Source: Phytophthora colocasiae
Lineage: Eukaryota; Oomycota; Peronosporomycetes; Peronosporales; Peronosporaceae
Reading direction: 5' to 3'
DNA: 64,000 nt
NCBI GenBank assembly: GCA_018806915.1
Contig: JAGKQI010000079.1
Span: forward strand, 1,329,001-1,393,000
The notes under the pieces were generated by a model. That model worked only from the letters and a program-made list of their open reading frames with translations. It ran no database searches and was not told the DNA's origin. The position numbers and the translations under genes are program-made. Positions 23,848 to 34,662 of the stretch are shown piece after piece (position 1 is the first letter of the stretch; every line of letters starts with the position of its first letter).

Positions 23848-25767
23848 GCCCGCTGGATGGGGATCTAGAACGCGCCGGGCTGAAGAAACCCCCCGAATTG
23901 TGTGTGTTAGCGTATGTTGGACCAGAGTTGAAGCGACAGGTTAACCATCAATGCATGACGACAATTATCGATGACGACTCTCGTACTCCGGTTGGTAGTG
24001 ACTTTGGCGATCCGGTCGGAGATGAACTTTCAGACGATTGGAATCCAGACAATCTGGATGACACCCCGTTGGAGTTCAGACTGAAACCGGGAGAGGGTTA
24101 CGGATGGAGGGAAGAACACCGTTCGGACAGTTCAAAGAGAGTTGCGATGGTGCATGGTGCAGTGAACAACTGTCGGACCGACATCCTTTTGGACTCCGGA
24201 GCTTCTGTGAGCATGTTGAGCTTAGACCTTGCGCGTAGGCTCAAGCTCAGATTGAACTTTGAGAAGCAGCTCCGGGTGTCCGGATTGGGTGGAGTTCCAA
24301 CCGTAATTACCGCCCGGACCGAGGTGAAGATCACCCTTGGACTGAACGTGGTTTACGTTCTGGAATTATGGGTGGCGAACATCGGTGAAGGTGTTGACGT
24401 GTTACTTGGAATGGACTTCATGTACTCAGCTGGAGTACGACTGTGCGTTCGAGAAGGATTGGTTCAGTTGCCGGATGAAGAAAACGTGATGTTGTCTGGT
24501 CGGACATTCGACCAGCAAAGGAAAGGACTACGGTTGGACGTTCGACCGTCAGGGACGATATGCCTCCAACCGGGTGAGCAGACTGTCATTCGGATTAACT
24601 ACGGTCAGAGTAACCCACAGCGCGAAGTTGTGTGGGCTGGTCGTGGTGACCGTTGGGTGACTCAACTCATCTATGGAGCGAAGTCCTGGGCGGTTGCAGT
24701 CCGAGTGGTGAATATCTCGGAGAAGGATGTTTGGCTTGGGACGAATACTACTGTGGCTCAGATTGTAGAGTATGGGTGTTACCCGTTCGGAAGATTTGTT
24801 CGGCCCGGACTTCGGAGGTACCGTGAGTGGGAAGTGCTCATTTACGAGAATACGAATTCCAGACAGGAGCAGCTCCGACAGGAGAAGTACCTCCAAATGA
24901 TGTCCGAGTCTGCGCCGCCGTCGGTCCAAAGACCGAAATACCCATGGCCGAAGAAGTTGTTGACACGGTCGCCGCGTGGGAGTACCAGGGTTCATATGGT
25001 CCAACTGCAGATTCCACCGTCGGAAGTTCAGAAGGTGTTACATCCCGAAGTTGCAGATTCTGTTACCGAACAACCAGAAGATGCTGGAGTCACCCCCGAT
25101 GAAGTGTCTGATGGAGGCAGTAATGATTGTCCTACCAACGATGAGCCTGTTGGAAGTTCGGATGATGAGGATTTTTTTCGATGTGATTAGCATGGATGAT
25201 AAAGGTGTACCCGTGGAACTATCAACAAAATTGACGATCTTGGAAAGATCAGATGGTGATCCAACTGGAGATTTAAATGATGATGAATTTTTCGACGCGA
25301 TTAGTGATGCTGACGGAGAATGCTTTCCTGAAGAAACGTTGGTTGAAGAACTCGAATCTGAAGATGTCCAGTCAGAGGCTGAGTCCAAGTTGGACGTGGT
25401 AAATCGAGCCATCCGGAAGCTAGAGACCAAGTTCGTCCGATGCCTGCACGTGAATGCCGAAGAGCTGAATTTGGAGCCAGCTGTTTATGTACATGAGGGA
25501 AGCGACATGTTGTCCCAGTTGCGTGAGCAGCTGGTTATGCTTCCGGAGATACATGAGCTGACTCCAAAGTGTGATATCGAATCGGCCGATGTAGGTGAAT
25601 CGGGAAAAACTACTCCACAAGAGGAACGTAAACTTCGGGACATTCTGAAGCGCCATCGGAGTATTTTCTTGGGAGACGGTAATGCGGCTCCTGCTCCGGC
25701 CAGAGGTGTGATATGCGACTTGGACGTCGGGTCGGCAAACCTGTCGCTCAACGACCCCGATCGATAG
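23715..25767 (+). pseudogene. Element I pol, protease region
   Basis: Overlaps the end of gag in another frame, the usual arrangement when pol is expressed by frameshifting. The aspartic protease active site is ILLDSGAS (about 24190), with the second loop GVDVLLGMDFM at about 24395-24425, typical of retropepsins. The frame ends at 25190, just after a run of seven T in GAGGATTTTTTTCG. With six T it would continue into the next frame (DVISMDDKG...) that reaches 25767, so this is homopolymer slippage. The second part encodes an acidic linker ahead of RT. Another one-base shift near 25730 separates it from the RT frame. Confidence 0.88.
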
Positions 25768-28220
25768 CTCCTCACTTGGCGATCAAGGTGTACGAGTTGC
25801 TCAAGAAGCTTCTGGAGACAGGTCTGATTGAACATTCCAAAAGCCCATGGGCCTCTCCGATCGTCATTGTTCTGAAGAAGAATGGGATCGACATCCGGAT
25901 GTGCATTGACTACCGGGTCGTGAATGGGTTCATTTTACTGTCAAACTACCCGCTACCTCTGATCGACGATTTGCTGATTGGATTCGAAAGTGCGATGTGG
26001 TTTATGAGTCTCGACATGGCCAGTGGATTCTGGGCCATCCGGATGTCCGAGAGGGCGAAACTGATCTCGGCTTTCGTATGTCCGTTTGGACACTTCCAAT
26101 GGGTGAGAATGCCATTTGGACTGAAGAATGCTCCTATCAACAATTGTCTGTGGGGTTTTGTCCGACTCCCGCCAGAGGAAGAAGCTGAAGTTCAACCGGA
26201 GGTTATGGAATTTCTGGGATTGGTCCGACCGGAACATTCACTTTTGGACGATCAACCCGTCGGAGTTCAAGTGCCGAACCTGTCGGACACCATGACAGTC
26301 TTCCAACGGAACATCCCTGCTCCGTCACAGATGAGCCCGGTGTTAGGTCGAAGTTCGTATATCGACGACATTGCTCATGGTGCTCCAACATGGGACCAGC
26401 TATGCGAAGACTTGAACGCACTTCTGTTTCGACTCCGATATTGGAACATCTCGGTGAGCCTTCCGAAGAGCGAGTTTGGAAAACTGACCATCCCGTACTT
26501 GTCCCACGAGATCAGTGCGGAGGGTATCAGAGCGACTCCAAAAATCGCGAAGGGCGTTTTGGACCTACCATTTCCGAACACTCTGAAAGGGGTCCAATCG
26601 TTCCTTGGAAGTTTGAACTATTACCACAAGTTCATCGAAGATTTTCCAGTGGTCGCTGCAGTGTTGTATGAGTTAACTGATGAGCAGATCAAGTCCGGCC
26701 GGAACTTGGATCAGGCCAAGGAAGCGTTCGGACTTCTGAAGCACAAGATCGTTTCGACTCCACTGCTTCGACACCCCGACCGGACACAACCGTTCGTGAT
26801 CATCTCGCATGCAAATGCTTGGGCGGCTTGCGCTGTCTTGGGCCAGGAGTATGATGGTGTAATCCATCCGGTCAGATATACCGGTCGCGTCCTGAACGAC
26901 TCTGAACTGCGATATCACATTGCGGAAAAGGAGGTCATCGCAATACTGAGAGTACTCCAAGTTTTCCGGACGCTGGTTGAACAGTCCAAGTTGATCGTGT
27001 ACACACGGTATTCCGTCTTGAAGTGGGTTATCAATTCCAAGTCGGCGGATGGACGGTGTGTACCCTGGGGACTCACACTGTCCCACTGGAATTTGGACAT
27101 TCGGAAGGTCCAACGGGATGAAGATGGTTTGGCGGCCATTATGGGCGCCGGAATCACTCCTCGTGAACACTTGGACGAAATCTCGGAGTCGTTGATTCCA
27201 CTGAAGGGACGCATCCGGAAACCACCAGTGATGAGTATCGAGATGTTGGAGTCCGATTACGAAGGCGTCGTTCTGAGTTTCGACGGAGCTGCCAAGACCT
27301 CCAACCGGAAGGGCAGTTGTGGATGCATCCTTTGGAAGTTACCCGGTTGGACTATCCTTGAGGCTCGAGGTTTCATCTTGGAAGATGTCACCGTGAACGA
27401 TGCCGAGTACCACGGCCTTCTGAAAGGTATGCTGATGGCGTCCGATCGGAAGGTCCAAGAGTTAGTTATCGTTGGAGATTCTCGGATCGTGATTCAACAG
27501 GTTCAGGGTCTGATCAACTGCAATCAACCGCACCTCCAAAAACACCTGGCGGAGGCGGAGGCTTTGAAGGCAAAGTTCCAGAGGGTCCGACTGGTGCATC
27601 TCAAGCGAGACTACAACCAGGCCGCCGACTATCTCACTTCCAAGACTTTACTCTTGGGAGCGTCATGGGATGTCGAGGATGAAAGGGACCTACGTCATTT
27701 GGAGTACGTATCCAAGATTCCGGAAGAGTTGATGAAGCCTGAGGTTCCGGAAGTCAAGATCTCTCCAAAAGACAACGGACCAGTTGAACCTCCGGATGGT
27801 CATACTCTGAAAGATGAACCGCCGGATGATCAGCCTTCAAGTTCTGTGCGCATGAGTGCCCAGGGGCCAGCGGACGACATCCAAGTTGGTGGAAGTTCAG
27901 ATGACAATCCTCCGGTTGGAGAAAATCTAACTGGGTCGGAATCTGCCCCCCTGACGTTCGCCGCTCGAGTCATGGCTGCGATAGCTCAGAATGATGATGA
28001 ACCGGTTGGACGTCCAGATGGACCTCCAATGGGACCACTGGAGTTCCAGGCAGAGCGATGGCGGAGGATCAAGGTCCACCAAGATGCTGACGAGTACTTG
28101 TCTGAGCTGAAGTCATTTTTGAAAGGAGAGTTCCAACGGTTCTCCCCCGGAGACTCCGAAAGATTGCCAAGGTCGCAGACCTGTTCACGTTGGACAGTCG
28201 AGATGTGCTGTACCGGATGA
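25713..28220 (+). CDS. Element I pol: reverse transcriptase, RNase H and second RNase H
   Basis: 835 codons. RT begins GLIEHSKSPWASPIVIVLKKNG, with CIDYR, the first catalytic Asp in MSLDMASGFW, MPFGLKNAP, and the catalytic YIDDIAHG at about 26360. Between LKNAP and YIDD lie about 74 residues, roughly twice the usual Ty3/Gypsy spacing. The RT-linked RNase H spans about 26790-27100 (HIAEKEVIAIL). The second, plant/archaeal-like RNase H spans about 27260-27660 (SFDGAAKTS, DAEYHGLLKGM, VGDSRIVIQQV, NQAADYL). A proline/acid-rich linker follows. The frame leaves the integrase register near 28140. This is the best-preserved RT in the window, but the neighbouring gag and integrase are broken. Confidence 0.95.
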   Translation: MRLGRRVGKPVAQRPRSIAPHLAIKVYELLKKLLETGLIEHSKSPWASPIVIVLKKNGIDIRMCIDYRVVNGFILLSNYPLPLIDDLLIGFESAMWFMSLDMASGFWAIRMSERAKLISAFVCPFGHFQWVRMPFGLKNAPINNCLWGFVRLPPEEEAEVQPEVMEFLGLVRPEHSLLDDQPVGVQVPNLSDTMTVFQRNIPAPSQMSPVLGRSSYIDDIAHGAPTWDQLCEDLNALLFRLRYWNISVSLPKSEFGKLTIPYLSHEISAEGIRATPKIAKGVLDLPFPNTLKGVQSFLGSLNYYHKFIEDFPVVAAVLYELTDEQIKSGRNLDQAKEAFGLLKHKIVSTPLLRHPDRTQPFVIISHANAWAACAVLGQEYDGVIHPVRYTGRVLNDSELRYHIAEKEVIAILRVLQVFRTLVEQSKLIVYTRYSVLKWVINSKSADGRCVPWGLTLSHWNLDIRKVQRDEDGLAAIMGAGITPREHLDEISESLIPLKGRIRKPPVMSIEMLESDYEGVVLSFDGAAKTSNRKGSCGCILWKLPGWTILEARGFILEDVTVNDAEYHGLLKGMLMASDRKVQELVIVGDSRIVIQQVQGLINCNQPHLQKHLAEAEALKAKFQRVRLVHLKRDYNQAADYLTSKTLLLGASWDVEDERDLRHLEYVSKIPEELMKPEVPEVKISPKDNGPVEPPDGHTLKDEPPDDQPSSSVRMSAQGPADDIQVGGSSDDNPPVGENLTGSESAPLTFAARVMAAIAQNDDEPVGRPDGPPMGPLEFQAERWRRIKVHQDADEYLSELKSFLKGEFQRFSPGDSERLPRSQTCSRWTVEMCCTG

Positions 28221-29698
28221 CTACTGTCACCCAGAAGCGTCCACGCGATTTTTTGGGTGATTTGAGGTTGGTTGTCCCGGAGTCACTCTGGTCGGATATG
28301 CTACATTATGCCCATGAGGATTTCCAAGGTGGTCACCAAGGTATCCGTCGGACTCACGAAAAGTTACTCTTGGAGCTCTACTGGCCTGGAATGTATGCGG
28401 ATGTTGAACGGCATGTGAAGGAGTGTGTGGATTGTGCCAGTGGAAAGGGACGGCCTCCAAATGGAGGACCGTCGCCTGGAAACATCGAACCGGCATATCC
28501 ATTCCAAGTGGCGTCGATGGATTTCGTCACTCATCTTCCGAAGTCGGCTCGTGGGAATACGTTCTTATTATTGTTCCAAGATATGTTCTCCGGATATGTT
28601 ATGTGCAAACCAATGAGTTCAACGACTGCCCAAGATGTTGCTGAAGTCTACGAGCAAGTGGTCTTCCAAAAGTTTGGTGCCAGTTCGATGATCCGACATG
28701 ACCAAGATCCAAGGTTCATGAGTGCGGTGTTCGGATGTTTCCGAAATCTACTTGGAAGTCTCCAACGGGCTACTTTGGGATATCGCCCTCAGGCGAACGG
28801 TCAACAAGAACGGTCAGTCCAAACGGTCGTCCGAAGTATCCGAGGTTACATCATGGAAGCGGATCAGTCCGACTGGGACGACCATGTTGAACGGTTGATG
28901 TTCGCTTTGAACACTTCGTTCGATGCCACCCGGTTGGAGACTCCCTTTTACTTGGTGCACGGCTGGGACGCCCGGAGTACGATTTCGGCAATGTTGGGTC
29001 CAGCGCCAATAGCCTTCCGGAGCGCACAGCCTATGAGTGGAGACGTAGTGTGCAACGTGACTACAGTTACGCTGTTGCGTTCGCTGAAGATCTCCAAAAG
29101 AAGGCCAAGAGGCACCGGTCGGAGGTCCAAACGCAAAAGTGGAAGGAACTGTCCGACCGGTTGAAGTCCGGGTTCGAAAAGGGAGATTCAGTCTGGCTGT
29201 ATATTCCGAAGGTTCAAACGGGACTTAGTCGAAAATTGGCTCACATGTGGCATGGACCTTTCCGGATTGAAGATGTGCACGATGACTTCCGAGTGAAGCT
29301 CAAGGTTGAGGACACGGGTTACCGTGTCAACCCTTGGGTCCACATCAGTCGCCTGAAGCCACGAGCCATCTTCCCGAAACGTCCAACCGTGGAAGTCCAA
29401 CCGGACGACGACGATGATTTCGACGCTGCCTTGCTTCCCGAAGACAGTTTGGGAACCGGATGTCGGAAACAACGAGTTTGAGGTCGAAAAGATCTTGGAT
29501 CTCCGATGGTCCAAGCGGACCCGAACTTCCAAAAGAGTCCGAGAGTATCAGGTCAAGTGGAGAGGTTACGACGAACCAGAATGGCTACCTGTGTCGCAAC
29601 TCAGCTGCGGTGCCCTGCTCTATGAGTTCAATCAAGGAGCAAGAGCGCGGGCGAGATTCCAAGCGATGCAGGCAGGGGACGACCATCCCCGGGCTTAG
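28190..29698 (+). pseudogene. Element I pol: integrase and chromodomain, frameshifted
   Basis: Integrase catalyses strand transfer of the cDNA into chromosomes. HHCC: HYAHEDFQGGHQG and CVDC (about 28300-28440). DDE: MDFVTH (about 28517), HDQDPRFMS (about 28700), QANGQQERS (about 28793). Frame changes near 29010 and 29450 split it into 28190-29164, 29050-29481 and 29414-29698. The last two carry the C-terminal domain (VWLYIPKVQTGLSRKLAHMWHGPF) and a chromodomain (EVEKILDLRW, YQVKWRGYDEPEWLPV), which in chromoviruses binds chromatin marks and steers insertion. It ends 297 bp before the stop of the convergent antisense gene. Confidence 0.93.
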
Positions 29699-29994
29699 AC
29701 GTCCAACAAGTCTTATGGCATGTTGGACGTCCGGGTGGTGTGACTATTGGAACTGTTACGACGGACATTGATTTGATTTTGATTGTACCTTTTGGGGTGT
29801 TCGAGTGACTGCGGACATGTTAGAGATTGGAGTTTTCGAATGGTGAAAATTGGAGACGAGATGGCGAGCTATGACGAGATGGAACAGTGATGGAAATGAA
29901 GATGAGTGTATTCTGGATGATTATTGTGGGGTCACTACGTATGAAATATGCAAGGCTACGAAGGCATCAAGATGGAAAACACTCGCTTGGACTT
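29699..29994. other. Element I spacer between convergent pol and antisense gene
   Basis: 296 bp with no coding signal, the counterpart of 15644-15939. Overlapping 3' ends of the two converging transcripts would be expected here. Confidence 0.7.
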
Positions 29995-32781
29995 TCATAG
30001 TGCCCACAGATCAGAGAACTTCACGCGTTGTCCGGCCGGAATCAACTTGGCACGAACGTCTGGTGGGAGGTGTGCGATGCGCTCCTTGTCCGACTTGGAA
30101 TGGCCCCATTGGGCTCGTCCAGGTTCACGCTTGTCCAAGATCTTCAACTGCTCTTGGACAGTATACGGCGCCGAAGTGTCCGGGTTGACGTGCTTTGGAT
30201 CCATGAGAATCCAGTGGCACAGCTTGTGCGGGTACGCCCAGATGCCAGGCTCCATCCAAAGTGAGTCCGGGATGTCGGGATCCACCTCCGTTTGGAGTGC
30301 GAGAACGCGCTTCCGGAAGGACGCTTGGTGGTTCGACCGATCATTCTGCATCTGACGTACGAGAGCGGGAGCATCGGCCGAACCATCCAATGTCAACCAG
30401 TGGCCAGCGTTCCAGAACGACCGGACATTCCGTGAGACGAACTTGATCCACCGACCCAACGCTTCCACCGTGTCATCCGAGAGGTCATCGCGTTTGTGAA
30501 AGAAGAACGTTTGGGTCCGGTTGGAGAACATCTCACTCCAAAGTGCGTCCGCCATGAGCTGCTGGATCTCTGAGAACTTGGTTGTCGAACGGGACTTCAA
30601 GATCTTGATGTCCCAACGATTGGGTGCGTAGTCCGGGAATCCAAACGTCTGGAGCGACACCCCATACATGGGGTCCCCACGCTTCACCCGGACTCCGTAG
30701 TGCAGCCACGACTTGTTCTCGTCGTCCGGACTCTCGATCACTTCTTTCTCCGACTGGGTAAGGTCTTCGTAGTCCTTCCGAGCGAGAGCCGTCCGGGCAG
30801 ACTTCTTCCGACGAGACTTCGTGGAGGATTTCGGCGTGGCAGGTGTGCTGCTGGAGCTAGACGACGGCGTGCAGAACGTGGAGGAGGAGTCTTGATATCT
30901 TCCTCCTCTTCTTCTTCTTCAGCATTTCCGTCGTCGTCCGGGTGGAAGTCCTCGTCCTTGGACTTGTCATCCTTGTCTTCGACCAGAGCGTCAGGATCAG
31001 GATCTTCTTCAACTCCAGACTCGCCTTCCACCATTGGACCCCAGAACTCCGGCTGAACATCTTGCTCCACGAGATTAGCCAGAATGGCATCGGCCATACT
31101 GAAGTAGCGGCGAGGGACGTACTTTGTCCAGTGGACGTCGTCCAGTGCGTTCCAATACATCATCCGGACAAGCATCGAGAGGAGGACATCCAACTGGAAG
31201 CCAAAGTGAGCCGAGCGATCGTCGTTCAGCCACTCGATCACAGTTGGAAACGGGACGCCCGTGCGAATCAGCATCTGGACGTCCAAACGGAGATCCTCCC
31301 AAGCAACCGGGTGATCTGCCAGAGACTTCCGAGCCTTCTCCGCAGTCCAAGACAACGGGTACTTGTCGGAGAGACAGTCTTCGTTAGAGTGAGCAATCCA
31401 CCCCTCGGGTCGCTCTTGAACCTCCTCTGGAGCCTTTCGAGACTTCTTGCGGCGCTTGGAGCTTGAAGGTCCGGTTGGAGGTCCAGATCGCTTCCTGGAG
31501 GACGACGAACCGGAAGACTTGGACGAATCCTTCGTCAGGTCGATCTCGACGCCGGCCGGAGGATCGCTCTCCTTGGATTCATCACCGTCTTCCGAACGAG
31601 GAAGTTGCGTGAATGGCGGGAACGTGTGCCGAGTATCATCTGGAGTCATCACAGTAATCATGGTACGCCAGGACGACGGCACTGGGACCCCATCGCGAAA
31701 GTGAATCAAAAGTTCCAAGAGACGCTCCCAGTTCAACTGGAGCTCCGAATTTCCATTTCCACCGTGACCGAGAAAGTTCATGAGTCCAACTGGACTGAAG
31801 GATTGGCGAGACTTGGCGGCGGCTAGTTGTTGTTGCAGATCTCGAACCTGACGCTGGAGACTTTGCTTGTCGCGCTTGTGTTCTTGGATGAGCTGTAAAG
31901 TGTCACCTCGGAAGTTCTGCACGAGTTCCTCCTTCTCGGCTGCCGACATCGATGCAAGCCGTTCCAGGGCTTGAATTTTCAGCTGAGACTCACGTTTCAA
32001 GTTGTCCAAGGAATCCTGGACAGCCAGTGCATCCGTCACCGCCGCGTCTGTATCTTCGAGCAGTGTCTGGTTCCGGGAGAGCCTCTGGATGACGCGACGA
32101 AGGAGAGACCGTCCCGAACACGCGACGCGCGAGACCTTCGGGTTCGAACTGCGTCAGGATAGACGCAACTTCCCGTCGGACCAGCAGGTTGTTCATTTCG
32201 GAATCCAGGGCATCCCCATCCAGAGGACGATCTCGGGGCACCAGCACGCGATAGTTCAAGTTCACTTTATCATCGAAGAACTGGAACAACTCGGACTTCT
32301 CTGCAGTTGACAGACTCTCCAGATGGACCATGCCCTCCAGACCACCATACCCATCTTGGACGAAGACACCAGGCTTCAAGTGGCGATCTGCCAATGGGAC
32401 TCCAGCGATACGGACGCGCTCGTCGGAGCTCAAGTCCTCCAAAGTGTAATGACCGGGCCCCAACGTGAGAGTGGATACAGCCTTGCGCTTGGACAATCCG
32501 ACGCTGGAGGCCTATTTGATGGTCACGAGCGAGCCAGTTACCTTCGCCGTGTCTGGGAAAGGAGGTGCAGGAGGCTCCGACGCGTGGCCACTGCCGCCGT
32601 CCTCCTCCCTGAAGTCATCCTCAGCCGTGGAACCGCCGGAAGCCGCTCCGGCAGACACTTCCGTGCCGCCACCACCGTCGCCGTCGGCGCCAGTCGCCGC
32701 AGGAGCATCGGAAGATGCGCGTGAAGGCGAGGCGCCTGTCGCAGGTGCGTCGGACGCCGAGGCGCTGCTTGGGGTCGTCAT
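29995..32781 (-). pseudogene. Element I antisense gene: acidic coiled-coil protein of unknown function, decayed
   Basis: Nearly identical to 12856-15643 but broken three times: TAG at 32512-32514 where H has GAG (after the residues VTIK), the frame change near 32070 shared with H, and a one-base loss near 30868 in the Ser/Thr linker. The start ATG at 32781 matches H's start. Domain order and sequence are as in H. It runs from near the 3' LTR toward pol, opposite to gag/pol. Loss of the frame here, while H's copy lacks the nonsense codon, argues that any product would come from other copies. Confidence 0.85.
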
Positions 32782-33143
32782 CGATGTGTTCAAGAGCTTG
32801 GAAATCGGGTTATGACTGGCGAACTGCCGTTTGGATTTGATTTGCGCCTTGATTGGGTAACTTGGGACGGGGCGCAGAAAGGAAGCGACCTCCGCCAGTT
32901 GAAGAACGGAGTTGGAGTTTGCTGAGAAAGGAGATCTTCTGTTGTACTGAATTTTCGTGGACACAAAGCTCCCGCCGGACTGATCGACCTTTTTGGACTG
33001 AACATTCCGACCGGACCGACCTGAAGGTTTGGACTGACTGGGAGTTTTGGATGTCCAAGATGATGTCGCCCCACTTCGTCTCATCGTGTCCTTTCACCTC
33101 GAGAGCAAATTTCTCAATGAGAGCACATGACGAGAGGGACGGT
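32782..33143. other. Element I leader between antisense gene and 3' LTR
   Basis: Non-coding 362 bp. The purine-rich GACGAGAGGGACGG at 33130-33143 directly precedes the LTR and is the likely polypurine tract. The promoter for the antisense gene is expected here or in the LTR, but I cannot place it. Confidence 0.6.
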
Positions 33144-34662
33144 TGTGAAGATGTGGCTCCAGTTTTTACGGAGTAAATACCCCAGCTACGCTCTGATTGG
33201 CTCCGAAAGAACTATATTGGGACGCTGCGAGCCAAGGAGGATTGAATGGACGAAATAAATGTGGATTTCGGAGAGCCCAGGCGAAGTCAGTCCAAGATCT
33301 CCAGTTGGGACTCCAAGTGGTATATGTCCGGTTGGACGTACATACTCAAGTCAAGTGATTTCCTGGACTGCCGCCTTCTGCCCAGTTGACAGTTACCTGA
33401 TTTCGAGATATTGGAGTTACTTTTGGATGTCCAAGTGGAAGATGGCTGTTTGAATTGAACAGGTCCAACCGGACCAGCCCAGATTTGTACCCAGAGTCCA
33501 ACCGGACTAGCCCTGATTTGTACCCACAATCGGCCGTTGAAGATCCGACCATACTAGACCCAAGTGTTTTCCGACCGACCAAGACGACCGACCATGATTT
33601 GTTCGGCACAGCTGGAATTCGGCCATGTTCTTCGATGTTCTTCGGATGTGTCAGGTCGCCTCCGGATGAGTACGCCTCTGCCTTTAGTGAAACCAAGTCT
33701 ATTTTGCATGTTTAGCTTTACAACGGATAGTTATATATTAAAGAGAGTTCAATTTGCCACCAAGGGCGCAAGTGGAAGAGCGGGAGGTTTCCCATAAGCC
33801 ACCACTGTGAGCACTGCCGACCAGCCTCGAAGTCGAGGGCTCGGAGTCAGCGAACAAGCGTCAGGCCGCGTCGACTATCGTCACCGCCGCGTGAATCTCC
33901 GCCAGGTTAAGACCAAGTTGGGAAGGTGATCCGGGCGGCGATTCCCGGGCGTGACCCCTCCCATTTCATATTCCAGTTGGACATTCCAAACGGTCGTTTG
34001 GTTTGTACATTTCATATTACAACTGCGTTTTAGGAGGTTATTAGTAGTCACCCCTGAAATTGATTGATTGACTGCTGTGTGATTGGACTGTATTTGTGTG
34101 TGTGTGTGTATTCTGGAGTGCTCTATAGTATTCCTGGTATACTTGGATAATTGTCTTCTGGGAGTCCAAGTGGACTTGCCAGAAGTGGTGCGCTAAAGGA
34201 CCCCGGGATTGTGCCAGTGTCCCGGTTGGAGTGTCCAACGTCGTACTGGCATTTGGAGTGCCCACCGCTCAAGGGCCGGAAAGAATAAGAAGCGGCTGTA
34301 TATTTGCATTTAACTCTCTTGTATATTGGTTATCTGTTGTTGGAAGGCTTTGCTAATAGTCTCTCACCTGCATTCAGACTCAACCACTGCATTTGGAAGT
34401 GCATTAGCACTCTACATCTGGATCCAGTCAAGCTTTTGGAAGTAACTCATCCAGGTGGAACTCCTCGCGTTCGAAGACAAACGACACCTACGAGGGTAAT
34501 CACAAGGTCACACGCCAACCCTCTTTCCGGATACCCATTTGGATCCCGGTTGGAGGTTCTGACTTTCGTTAGTCCGACCGGACATCTTTCCAGTCGGACT
34601 TATTTTCCGGAAGACACGCTATACGCACCTGGGCGGGAAAAGTGTTCACCCACTTCGCCACA
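33144..34662 (+). repeat. 3' LTR of the H/I complex
   Basis: 1519 bp, TGTGAAGATG...CTTCGCCACA. It is followed by AGAGTCACA, the last 9 bp of the inverted J LTR. In the inversion model this LTR is a hybrid between I's LTR and H's 3' LTR, so its differences from 18172-19806 should not be used for dating I. Confidence 0.95.
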
